The notes beneath the pieces are model-generated. The model was given only the letters and a program-made list of their open reading frames with translations, was not told the origin of the DNA and ran no database searches. Made by a program: the position numbers and the translations under genes. Of a stretch of DNA of 64,000 nt, positions 9,553-19,887 are shown one piece after another. This DNA comes from Tanypteryx hageni (Eukaryota; Arthropoda; Insecta; Odonata; Petaluridae): NCBI GenBank assembly GCA_028673005.1, contig CM054113.1:207071504-207135503 (forward strand), written 5' to 3'. Position 1 is the stretch's first letter. Each line of letters opens with the position of its first letter.

Positions 9553-10960
9553 TTCTATATTCTGAAGAATTTTCTCTACGCTAGCTTTCTCGGATCAAAA
9601 CTTTGCGAAAGAGAATAATCCCGGCAAAATTACTAAAAAAAAAACAAGCCCTGCAGCGCCAGGGACGGCTGAGGAAAAGATAAAAACTCAAGTTACGAGT
9701 TTCGTAGGTTAAAATGAACCTCGGCTCTTCCACTGCCGTGACGACAGAATGCAATCATTCATTCACCCGCTCTAAGAGGTTAGTTACAGTTCCAGGCACC
9801 TCTGAGATAGAGCGTAATAATGGCGGCGACTCCTCGCACGCAAATTGGAGGAAGAACGCGGAACTTTGGCCCGTCGAAAAAGCAGAGTGCCTCTCGGTCT
9901 CTCATCAATCACTGAATGCATTACCCGGAGAAGAGGGGAGGGGGGAAGGAGATGGGGGAGTGGAGATGGGAGAGAGGAGAGGAGCACAATTAGAGTAAGA
10001 AAGTGATGAGATGCACCAAGTTTAGATACTTGCGGAAGGAGACCGATTCGGGAATGCGCAAATCGAGGGAGACGGTGACGAATAAGTAGGAGTGGCGGTT
10101 ATGGGCATCGCAGTGGATTAGAGAGACGACTGCATCAAAGGAAGTGAGAGAGATTCACGGACGATAGGAAATGGGAACGGATCAGAAGAGGATAAAATTA
10201 GGAAAGATTACAGCTGCGGATCAGTGACTTCAGGAACGGTTTTTTCAAACTTCCTACCGGACATTTGAATGAAAAAAAAACTCGTATCAAATGCACCGAA
10301 TGCATCGTAATGAAAAAAACCCCAAGCGAAGCCTTACGGCCGCGGAGATCAATTTAAAGAACCATAAATGAAAATAAAACTTTATAAAAATCACGCAAAA
10401 AATTAAATCTGCCCTGATTTCAACGTCATCAGGAGGTGGAATATGATTTTTTAAAAGTCAAAACTCAGAAAAAATTTTGAAATTGCTAACCACTCAGATT
10501 GAACAAAAAAATGGAATATGGAAAATGGAAGGGAAACGGTAAAACGTACACTCTAGAAAGAAGCGGAAAGTGGAAAGCGAAAGATGAAACAATAAATGTA
10601 CAAATATAACAACCAAATAAAAAATATAATCGAGTGAGGACAGAATAGGACTGCAAGTTAAATACAGCGCCTTTTTATATAAACATATACGGATAGACAG
10701 AGAAGCTGAAGAAAGTAAGACAGGTAAAAATGTTGTTGTCTGTATATTGGACATAAGACCACATTCGGACAACTTTATTGCCCTCCATTCATTCGATGAT
10801 CTCTAAAGATGAAAGGACTAGAACCATTTGCCTGTTAATGTTTCAAAAATACGCATGCCCACAAATCAATCGGGATTTGAAGTAATATCGGTTGTTTATT
10901 TAACGTATTCAACATTCGAAGTCTTGTTTAAAACTTCAAGAATGTAGATTAAAATACGAA
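9553..10960. other. No gene recognised; purine-rich and AT-rich DNA
   Basis: The stretch contains a purine-rich block (about 9925-10190, GGGGAGGGGGGAAGGAGA-like) and AT-rich sequence. I see no domain in any frame and no element end. Confidence 0.6.
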
Positions 10961-10968
10961 AAAATTAT

Positions 10969-11016
10969 ATTTTCATCATAATTATATACTCGAGGATATA
11001 AAATTATGATGAAAAT
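10969..11016. repeat. Perfect 15-bp inverted repeat (hairpin)
   Basis: ATTTTCATCATAATT at 10969-10983 is exactly complementary in reverse to AATTATGATGAAAAT at 11002-11016, separated by an 18-base loop containing CTCGAG. It could be a cruciform-prone site or a remnant of a short inverted-repeat element. Confidence 0.8.
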
Positions 11017-11110
11017 CAGATGTACATATCTATGAAGTTTCAAATCTTCAAGCATCACATTTTTTATTTGAATCTCTCTCTTAAGCGTTACAGTATATAT
11101 AAGATACAAA

Positions 11111-11125
11111 GGGGGGGGGGGGGGG
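11111..11125 (+). repeat. Poly-G run of 15
   Basis: Fifteen consecutive G after AAGATACAAA. Such a run is slippage-prone and its exact length may be unreliable in the assembly. Confidence 0.9.
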
Positions 11126-11470
11126 AATAATCCGAATGATCATCACGGTGTGCTCTGAACCAGCATCCGCCCTGAGACAGTAATAACACCACTCTATCGG
11201 ATCAAAAGGAATGGGCAGCTAAAATGGACAGATAGGTATCGATGGGATTTATCACGGCTTATATTGATGAGAATATAAGCTGCACCCAAGTGAGGTTTAT
11301 TAACGTCACTAAGGGTTTTAGTGAGCGAGTATTGGCGATAAGACGAGAATTCGGCTGGAAGGGAACTCTAAACTAGGAAAGGGATCCATAAAAGAGTGAG
11401 AGGGAGAGTTTGGATGGAAAAATAGAAATCCATGATGATGCAAGGAGGCAGGATGAGGAGTGGAGGAGAA

Positions 11471-12123
11471 GAGAGAAAGGGATAGAGAGAAAGGGATAGA
11501 GAGAAAGGGATAGAGAGAAAGGGATAGGGAGAAAGGGATAGAGAGAAAGGGATAGAGAGAAAGGGATAGAGAGAAAGGGATAGAGAGAAAGAGATAGAGA
11601 GAAAGGGATAGAGAGAAAGGGATAGAGAGAAAGAGATAGAGAGAAAGGGATAGAGATAAAGGGATAGAGAGAAAGGGATAGAGAGAAAGGGATAGAAAGA
11701 AAAGTATAGAAATGGATAGAGAGAATGGGATAGAGAGAAAGGGATAGAGAGAAAGGGATAGAGAGAAAGGGATAGAGAGAAAGGGATAGAGAGAAAGGGA
11801 CAGAGAGAAAGGGACAGAGAGAAAGGGATAGAGAGAAAGGAAGAGAGAAAGGGATAGAGAGAAAAGGATAGAGAGAAAAGGATAGAGAGAAAGGGATAGA
11901 GAGAAAGGGATAGAAAGAAAAGTATAGAAAGGGATAGAGAGAATGGGATAGAGAGAAAGGGATAGAGAGAAAGGGATATAGAAAAAGGGATAGAGAGAAA
12001 GGGATAGAAAGAAAAGGATAGAGAGAAAGGGATAGAAAGAAAAGGATAGAGAGAAAGGGATAGAGAGAAAGGGATAGAGAGAAAGGGATAGAGAGAAAGG
12101 GATAGAAAGAAAGGGATAGAGAG
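11471..12123 (+). repeat. 14-bp polypurine minisatellite (GAGAGAAAGGGATA)n
   Basis: About 650 bases of near-perfect copies of GAGAGAAAGGGATA (roughly 45), with point variants such as GAGATA and GGGACA and a few shortened units. The + strand is almost pure purine. As 14 is not a multiple of three, the complementary strand gives stop-free frames in more than one register with Ser-Leu-Tyr-Pro-Phe repeats; these are not genes. Confidence 0.95.
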
Positions 12124-12967
12124 GAGGGAGGAAATGAGAGTAATGAGATAGGAGAGTAGGCTCAGATGCGAGATAGGCAGGAATGACAGGTCGTGGGAGG
12201 CGATGATTTCTGTAAGATGAGGAGCACGGGTTTTTATCTGATGAAAGGAGTAAGTATGGGATCGGATGAGGTGAAAGATGAGGGAGAAAGGAGTCTCGGC
12301 GATGGGAGAGGATGCGGCGTGGCATTCGGGTGAGATGGGAATCGGAAGATATATTAACGGCGTAAGCAGTGGAGGCGGGATTCGAAGTGTGAGGTGAGTT
12401 GAGAGCGCACATTCGGCCAATGAATGAGGTTCCCGTAATTGGAGAAGATCTATCGAGATTGATTGGAATAATCTCCGAGATAATCCCTCGCGTTAGTGCC
12501 GAAACATTGGCGAAAATAACCCGTCAAATATTTCGAAAAATAGAGTAAATTTATGAAATCCATAATTGTCGGAGGGTGTTTTAAAACGGATATATAGTTC
12601 TTATTATGAATTACGACAGAGAAAAAATATAAAACGACGAGGAAATTAATAAAAATAAATACCAAACCTCCAGAGAGAAGGACAAAAATAAAGCAGATAT
12701 AGATTTAAATATAATGGCTATAAATTGGAAGTAGGCGAAAAAATACGGATTTGTTTCTATCAGTACATAGAATACGGAAGAGGACAGCGTTGAGAAGCAG
12801 ACTGACAAAAATTAGGAAGATAGAAAACGCTTATGATCGGAGAGAAAAGTGAAAACTACAAGCGACAGTTTAGCGCAGAGTGAAGACATTTATAGTGCTC
12901 CCTTGTAAGTGAAAAAGGGACATGAAGCTAACTCTTTTCATCCAAAAACATTAATTTGCTTTTGATG
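12124..12967. other. No gene recognised; purine-rich flank grading into AT-rich DNA
   Basis: The first ~300 bases remain purine-rich without periodicity. The rest is AT-rich. Nothing resembles a protein or element end until the hAT element at 12976. Confidence 0.6.
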
Positions 12968-12975
12968 CTGTAAAG

Positions 12976-13429
12976 CAGAGGTCTCCAAACTTTTTTACAA
13001 GTGGGCCACTTGGTCAATAAATTTTATGCTCGCGGGACAAAGTATCAACACGAAAAACTATTTGAAAATATAGGCGTACAATATACAAATGTAGGCTATT
13101 TTCTCGTTAAAAGGTGGTTTAGTGAATTGGGTAAATTACGGTTTTTCCGGTAAAATTTTTTGGCATGTCACAAAATAGAATCGTAAACAACGACATAACG
13201 ATTTTTTTTCGTTTTCGTTACGTTTTTCGTTACAGTTATATTTAAAAATTTCTTTGCGTTTTTCGTTATGTTATTCAAAAATTATTTCGTTACGTTATTC
13301 AAACATGATTTCTTACGTTACGCATAACTTTTTCCAACACTGTAGTTATATCTACCAAAAAAATGACAAAGACTTATTACAGGCTCCAGGGCCACATGTA
13401 GCCCGCGGGCCATAGTTTGGAGAGCCCTG
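12976..13429. mobile_element. hAT-type non-autonomous element with 8-bp target duplication
   Basis: The left end CAGAGGTCTCCAAACTTTTT pairs with the right end, read in reverse as CAGGGCTCTCCAAACTATGG, and both continue into GGGCCAC/GGGCCAT-type sequence typical of hAT ends. The flanking octamers CTGTAAAG (12968-12975) and CTGTCAAG (13430-13437) match at seven of eight positions, the hAT duplication length. There is no transposase coding. A segment rich in CGTTACGTT motifs, ending CCAACACTG at about 13342, looks like a second, nested MITE. Confidence 0.8.
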
Positions 13430-13437
13430 CTGTCAAG

Positions 13438-16400
13438 CATTCCAGATAATGAGGACTTGATTTAATTTCATGAAGACGTCAATTACGTCTATCGTTGTCA
13501 TTTGCGCGTTATTAACCAGAAGACTCCGATACTCACTACGAACAACAGTATTCTAAGAAATATCTCAGCGCTTAGTCATTCGTTGGACATACGACGCTCG
13601 GGTAATAAATCTTATTCACCTCCACGTAATCTCTCTCTTTCCCGCACACACACGCACATATCTGTGTCGTATCCTTTCAATTTATCAACTCTCCCGCTTA
13701 ATCCAATCCACAAACAATTTCTTTACTCCGTCGCGCGAACCAATTGTCTCCGTTAGGTTTCTAAATTCTCGCGCAACTTAATCCAACCGGATTTTTTAAG
13801 GATTAAAAACCCCTTTCGTTTTCCTTCCCGTAACCGAAAAAAAACTATCGAAAGAGGGAAAGTAAATAGAACGATACGCCGCGGAGAAAAAACGTACAAA
13901 ATTATCTACCTCCGACCGCTCCTTTCCTCCCACACCATGGGGTTAAAGCGATTCGGTGAATTTAATACCGGGATTCCATTATTCATTCACGGCGTTTGGT
14001 ATCTCCTCCAGAGAGAGAGAGAGAGAGAGAGCTCCTCGCTTCCGCCTGCGACCCCCTCCTTCCCCACCTCCCTCCCTTCCCCTTCCTTCTCCCACTCCCT
14101 TTTATTCCTTCGTCCTCTCTCCCTCCCTCCATCCTCGCAGAAATCTTTTCTCCTCTCCCCCCACTCCTCTTCCGACCAAGCTCCATCTTCATTTACAATT
14201 TCCTCGGAGGGACTGAGGAGACCGAGCCATAATCCCAGACTCGCCAAAAATGCTTTTTACTCCCGCTTTGGGAATAAGGGGCCGTCTCTCAAACCGCCAA
14301 TTAACATTCTGCCTCCATCCCTCTTCTTCCCATACCCTTCCTTTGTCCCGCTTTCTCCCCCTCAACTCTCCTTTTCCCCTTCATATCCCCATTTCTCCGT
14401 CCTCTTTACCTAAAATAAACCACGACTCTCGCGAAATTAAAAGATTATCCGGAAGGTGTTTTTTAGAGATTTTTTCTAACTTAAAACCCTGTTTTCGGTA
14501 ACGCTGCATTTTTCCGAAGCGGTTGAGCGGAAATTTCTTGGGCATTTCAAGGTGCAAGGCGCGGCATCTCACGGGGATAAACTAATCCCCACGTACATCT
14601 ATCATACTGCTATTAAAAAAGTCTATGAACTTTTCCGTCTCAGTGGAAAACCGATCATTGAGGATGTTTTGCGGGCCGCTTCCCAAGGAAAAAGTTCGGA
14701 AGACATATCATAGTTAGATATGCCGTAGAAGTGCGAATAAAAAATATATAAGATCGATAAGACGTGGCAGCATCAACAAATTAATTACTTGGAAAAAATC
14801 AAATGAGCATTTTTATGTTAGAAGCTTTAGCTTGTTGGTGAGATTTTGAATACATGCCACGAAGATAAAATCTCTTTTTCCTCTACAACGAGCTTTCGAC
14901 CCTTTCTTTATTATTACGTTGACATTGGGTATTTTCAAATTCGAAGGATTGATATGAACAGTTATGCCAATTGACCTGCAAATTCTATGAGTCGAAGCAA
15001 GAAATTCTATTGCTGTAAAATTGGATAGGTTAAGGATTTTTATTTCAGATGAGAGAAGAAATGTGCGATTCTAGGACTTTTAAAGGAACTTTTTAAGAAT
15101 ACTTACGTAATACGACAAATTAATGAGCAATTGAAGGGATATAAAAAATCCTTGGAGAAAAATTTCTTTTGACGAATCAACTGAAGTAGTTGGACGGTAA
15201 CTAGGTCGACGGGGATATAGCTAAAGTTGCAGGAAAAATGCACGAGGGAGTCCCGGAACCTCAATTATCCGAGGACTGGCATCAACGCTAATTAAATGGG
15301 TTGTCTTGGTGTTCGCTGAATATACAAAGTAATAATTGTGAAAAATGCGTATAAATAGATTGCCTTAATTTCCTTTGCAACGTAAAGAGCTGTTTAAACG
15401 TAAGCTAAAACAATCAGCTGTGAAATATTTATGTTAACTGTTAGGTAAGGCTAACTAGAGAAATAAACATTAATAATTTAATATATTTTTTCGAAATATC
15501 TGAGTTGATCTATGTTCCACCAATCCAAAGCATGTCTACGACTTGCAGATGCTGATTAAGCGTGCTATGAATTTTTGCGTTGTCTGTGTATAATTTCTTA
15601 TTTGAACTCAACATAATGCATTTTTACTACTCATTTCATTCCGCAACGCATCTTCATCCCATGCTTCTTTCGTCAGTAATTAAATAGAAAAATCCATGCC
15701 CTCAAAAACCCTTTGCACTAAATCGCTACGAAAGACCCTCTTAACAATTTTAAGGGAAAAATTTTACGAGAATGGATATGCTAAACGTGGAAGCGTATAA
15801 AATGATGGAATTATCTCTCCGTGCACCGCCCGTTCCGGTCTAAAGTGGAACAATTAAGACACTTTGCCTCAGCGATTATCTTTGTGCCGAAAATCGCTTT
15901 GCAAAATTTTAAAAATATAAAATGCGTTCGTAAAATTCTCTCTCTATGAAGACCTATTTACGTTAACAATAAAAATGAAAAGTTATTTCTAAGTATTTCA
16001 ACTATAAAAAATATAATATTTAAACGTGACGTTATACAAAGCAATTACACCAGTCAGTGCGGATCAATTTAATGTAAACAAATGATATAAATAAAATTTA
16101 TAGGGATTCACACTCGATTTTTTTCTATCGACGATTTGCATACTCTAGTCTGAGTCAATCCCAAAATTTCAACATTTCAGCTAGTTAAAGCTAAAAATCC
16201 GACCTCTGGCAAAAAAACGGCATACTTATTTAAGTTATAATTCCGATGAAGATCCCAATCTCCTTCATAATTAAAACGTAAATTCGGGCCGCTAAACCCG
16301 ACGGCAAATTTTCGCGCAGAGGCTGTCGAACGCAATCGGCGTTTCCGTTTGGCGAGGGATATAAAAGGTTAAAATGCCATTTATTTCTCTCGCTCGGAAA

Positions 16401-17150
16401 TTAGGTCGAAAATGAACTGTTGTGCGAGGAAAGATTTCAAGTCTCGCTGTGCGAGGAAAATAAATGACTTTTCGCATTAAAATGTCGTAAATCGTTAAAT
16501 AGAATTGGGGAGGAGGGATAACTCCAATATGGAGTAAGGGAGAGAAAAAAGAGAGAGAGAGAGAAGGGAGGGGGCGGGAAAGAGGGATGTAGGGGATGGG
16601 AAAAGGGCAAGGAGAAAAGGTATAGACGAAAGATGTAGGGGATGGGAAAAAGGTAGGGGGAAAAGGTATAGAAGAAAGGTTAAAGGGCAACAGTCTCCCA
16701 GAGTGGACGTCCACTTCCCTACGTCATAAGCAGGGTCATTCTTTGTCCCTCTCCTTCGCTCTTCTCTTTTTCCCTTCATTCTCCATCTTTCAGGAGTCGC
16801 TCTCACTCACCGTTCGCCGCTATCCTGTGCCTCTGTCGCCTCTCCTGCTGCCGTTGCGTCGAGTCGCCGCTGTTGCCGGGACGTCTGGAGCGGAGGTGAT
16901 GCCTGGGGGCGGGAGGTCGCCGGGTGGGTTGGTGGCGGGATGAGGGAGGGGTGGCCTGAAGGAGGGGCGGAGGGGAATCCTTGGGGGCGGCGTAGCGGAG
17001 CAGGAATCGAACTCCGTCCCTCCGTTGCCGGAGGATCTCGAGAGGGCGCTCATCTTCTCCGACGGCTCTCTCTGAGAATATGTTGAAAAAGGTTTTCATG
17101 TATATAAACACGAGGTCGGATAAGAATAAATATAGAATGATAGATAAATG
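13438..17150. other. No gene recognised; contains (GA)10 and strong strand asymmetry
   Basis: This 3.7 kb holds a (GA)10 microsatellite at 14011-14030 followed by a pyrimidine-rich tract (14040-14400), AT-rich DNA (14600-16260), a purine-rich tract (16500-16690) and a GC-rich, CpG-containing piece (about 16800-17060). Open frames over these tracts occur on both strands with low-complexity products, so I call none of them. Confidence 0.6.
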
Positions 17151-17202
17151 TCTTTATTCGGGCGAAATTTAGACCATAAGGTCCACTCTTACATTTAACC
17201 CT
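17151..17202 (+). repeat. Conserved repeat-end block, copy 1
   Basis: TCTTTATTCGGGCGAAATTT is followed by AGACCATAAGGTC and ACATTTAACCCT. The same block occurs at 45521, and diverged forms at 31559, 41121 and (reverse) 41403. It contains a small dyad, GACC...GGTC. It looks like the conserved end of an interspersed repeat family that I cannot name. Confidence 0.65.
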
Positions 17203-17296
17203 ATATAAATAAAAGACGAAAGGAAGTAAACTCAATGCAATGTATTAAAACAATAATTATGGAGTTTAAATTCTGATTTTTATGCAACTGATGTTA

Positions 17297-17459
17297 CGGT
17301 GGGGTTCCGATTATTCAAACTCCATTCATCCGTTAGTTCACTTATCCGGATTAAGGTCAGAAAAATTCGAATTTCGTTAAAAATGTCCGATTATCCGGTT
17401 TTTCGATTATCCGAACCACTCTATTGTCCAAATTCATTCGAATAATCGGAACTCTCCGG
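17297..17459. mobile_element. Tigger/pogo-like MITE with TA duplication
   Basis: The left end CGGTGGGGTTCCGATTATTC and the reversed right end CCGGAGAGTTCCGATTATTC are inverted repeats, with internal TCCGATTATCCG copies. TA flanks both sides (17295-17296, 17460-17461). Ends containing GATTATCCG-type sequence are typical of Tigger/pogo elements of the Tc/mariner superfamily. At 163 bp it is non-autonomous. Confidence 0.7.
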
Positions 17460-17461
17460 TA

Positions 17462-18905
17462 TATCTAAACATATAGACGTTTTTCAAATGAGAAGTAATT
17501 CTCCGATTTTTGTTCTAACACGGATACGATTACTTTGAGCCTGAAATGAGCATTTGTTTGCACAAATGTACTTTAGGAATTCTGTGGTTTTCGATTTCGT
17601 CTAACGGAGATGTCGTTTTTTCTTCATACATGGAGTCGACAGTCTGTTTCATCATTCATTCATTTCATCACCGGAGATTTGACGCAAGTAAGACGATGCC
17701 ATTTATTTTTACCCAATAACTAGACATCAGAATAAGAAAAATGCGGAGAGATGGGAAATTTAACGATGAAAAACTCGTCACAGATTTTCTCCATAGTTGG
17801 AGTTAGTTGAAGAACTTGCGTAGTTTATAAATCAGGGTATTCCTCAAAATCACGGCAATAAATGAGAAACGTCAATTAAAATCGAGCATTCGCCCAATTA
17901 GTGAAAAGATGGATGCAGTCATAATTTTCTAAATGATTTGTTTATAATTGTCTTTATTCCTGCAAAATGAAGTGAAATAAGAGAAACTTTCATGTTTTGA
18001 GGCGTCTCCTTCCGTGTATGTAGGATGTTTACTTTAAACACACGAAGCCTTAACACGGAAACGTATAATATTAATCATTAATTTTTTTCCCGAGCGTAAA
18101 CAATTGGTTGATGGATTTGTTATCGACGAGACCGTATGTGGAAGTTCATATCAGTTAACATCTCTTCATGGAAGAACGAAAATTTCATCCGTCATTTAAG
18201 TACGCTTTAATGCGTTGTTTCCAAACTGAAAAAATATTGTACGGAAACATTACTCAGTGCATCCAAGGTAAGGGGAAAATTCATTATTTAATGGATATGG
18301 GACATACAAAGTAAGGCGTGTGCAAAGGATAAGGTGGCGAATGGCATGTCTATTTTAATTGCTGGAGGCTAGGTGAAGGGAGGGGGCACCATCGGGAAGT
18401 TCATTCTTTAGGGAAAAAACGTAGACGGAAACGTAATGAAGAAGCGAGGGTAAAATTGCCCTAAAATTCCTTATTGTCGGCTGCATGTCGAGGAGAAGGC
18501 ACTAGAGAAAGAGACACACAAACACAAAGGAGGTGGTCGTAAAAGGACATGGAAACTATAGCAAGCGCAGCCAGGACAGAATAATAATACGTGCAGGTAA
18601 ACCTCGAATTCTCGGCTATTCGGGGAAGCCGTATAACTCATTTGCGAGTCACTGTCGTGCAGAGGGAACCCAAGATAGAAACGCTGTCCAGGAAGCTATA
18701 TAGTTAGTGATGCGACGCGAGGAAAACAGAGAAGGTAATTACGCAGCAGAGGCAATGCTTAGTTGTCTCGGGTGGGGATAATTATGACCGAATTTAAAAG
18801 AGACTTAGAAAGTAGCGATATACAGAAAATTAACTTTGTGTCCACTCTTATATCTTGAACGACTTATACGTAGCATGACTGTATTGCTAAGAAGTACAAT
18901 TGTAA
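17462..18905. other. No gene recognised
   Basis: Mixed AT-rich sequence with no coding signal, repeat period or element end that I can support. Confidence 0.55.
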
Positions 18906-19133
18906 CAGCAGATATTGGGTGAAGTTTATTAGTAACGATAAAGAAAGATGCATACTGAGATCACCTACTCTCAAAACCAACTACCAAGGTAATTTTCTAT
19001 TAATAAAAAGGAACTTATATATATACAGCAGATATTGGGTGAAGTTTATTAGTAACGATAAAGAAAGATGCATACTGAGATCACCTACTCTCAAAACCAA
19101 CTACCAAGGTAATTTTCTATTAATAAAAAGGAA

Positions 19134-19145
<12 letters not shown>
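18906..19145 (+). repeat. Perfect 120-bp tandem duplication next to (TA)n
   Basis: Bases 18906-19025 and 19026-19145 appear identical over 120 positions (unit begins ACAGCAGATATTGGGTGAAG). The second copy runs into a long TA microsatellite. The lack of divergence means a very recent duplication or an assembly artefact at the microsatellite. An apparent 226-codon frame across the repeat is a by-product. Confidence 0.9.

Positions 19146-19202
<57 letters not shown>
19135..19202. repeat. (TA)n microsatellite
   Basis: Uninterrupted TA repeat of about 68 bases adjoining the 120-bp duplication. Confidence 0.95.
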
Positions 19203-19204
<2 letters not shown>

Positions 19205-19824
19205 CTGTGTCCGTTTGTGGCGTTTTAAGAATACTGGTCGTGTTCTTTTTCTTCGTCCGGCAGCACTCCGTATCTTCTCCCCGGTCTCTGGATTATGTGG
19301 TGTCGCTTGGTGATCTACTTGGAATTCCTTTACGCCGAATAATAACTCACGAATTCCTTTTACTTACTTTTTATTTCAATTATTCTTTCAATAGTAACAA
19401 TCGTCGTACCTTTTTAGTGATCTACTCTATTCACCCACTCAATAATATTTCAAGCCCTATTTCGATCACCCTGACACTAGCCACGTCTATTTCTTTGACC
19501 GGTTCGTACGAGAGAGAGAGAGAAATCTCTTCACATTGCCCGCAGCAACAATCTCCTTTCTTACCACCGCAGCTCCCTTCCGGTGGCGTCCCACATTAGT
19601 CATCGCGTCCTCATTGTCGCTGCCGTTTTAATGTTAACATGTATTCTATTTATATCTCTTAACAATACCTACTTCAGCGCGTGGGTCGAGTTTATTACCT
19701 TATTGTTATTATTAAGCAGTAGCGAACAAATGACATTCATTGATTTTTAAACCCTTTAACTCAATGACTCCCTCCTTGATACAATATTATTCATATTACA
19801 ACCTTTCACCTTTATAAGTCAAAA

Positions 19825-19830
<6 letters not shown>
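19203..19830. other. No gene recognised
   Basis: Pyrimidine-leaning unique sequence between two TA microsatellites, containing a short (GA)n at about 19511-19521. The end of the open frame from the 120-bp repeat enters here, without any domain. Confidence 0.5.

Positions 19831-19883
<53 letters not shown>
19831..19883. repeat. (TA)n microsatellite
   Basis: About 53 bases of uninterrupted TA repeat. Confidence 0.95.

Positions 19884-19887
<4 letters not shown>

Noticed and set aside
11471..12123. CRISPR-like array
   Set aside because: Units are 14 bp and contiguous without spacers; it is a eukaryotic minisatellite.
11318..12420. Two overlapping minus-strand open frames of ~350 codons
   Set aside because: They are translations of the 14-bp minisatellite complement (Ser-Leu-Tyr-Pro-Phe repeats); a period not divisible by three keeps more than one frame open.
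18919..19599. 226-codon + strand frame
   Set aside because: Consists of the 120-bp duplication read twice, an Ile-Tyr run from (TA)n, and unrelated downstream DNA.
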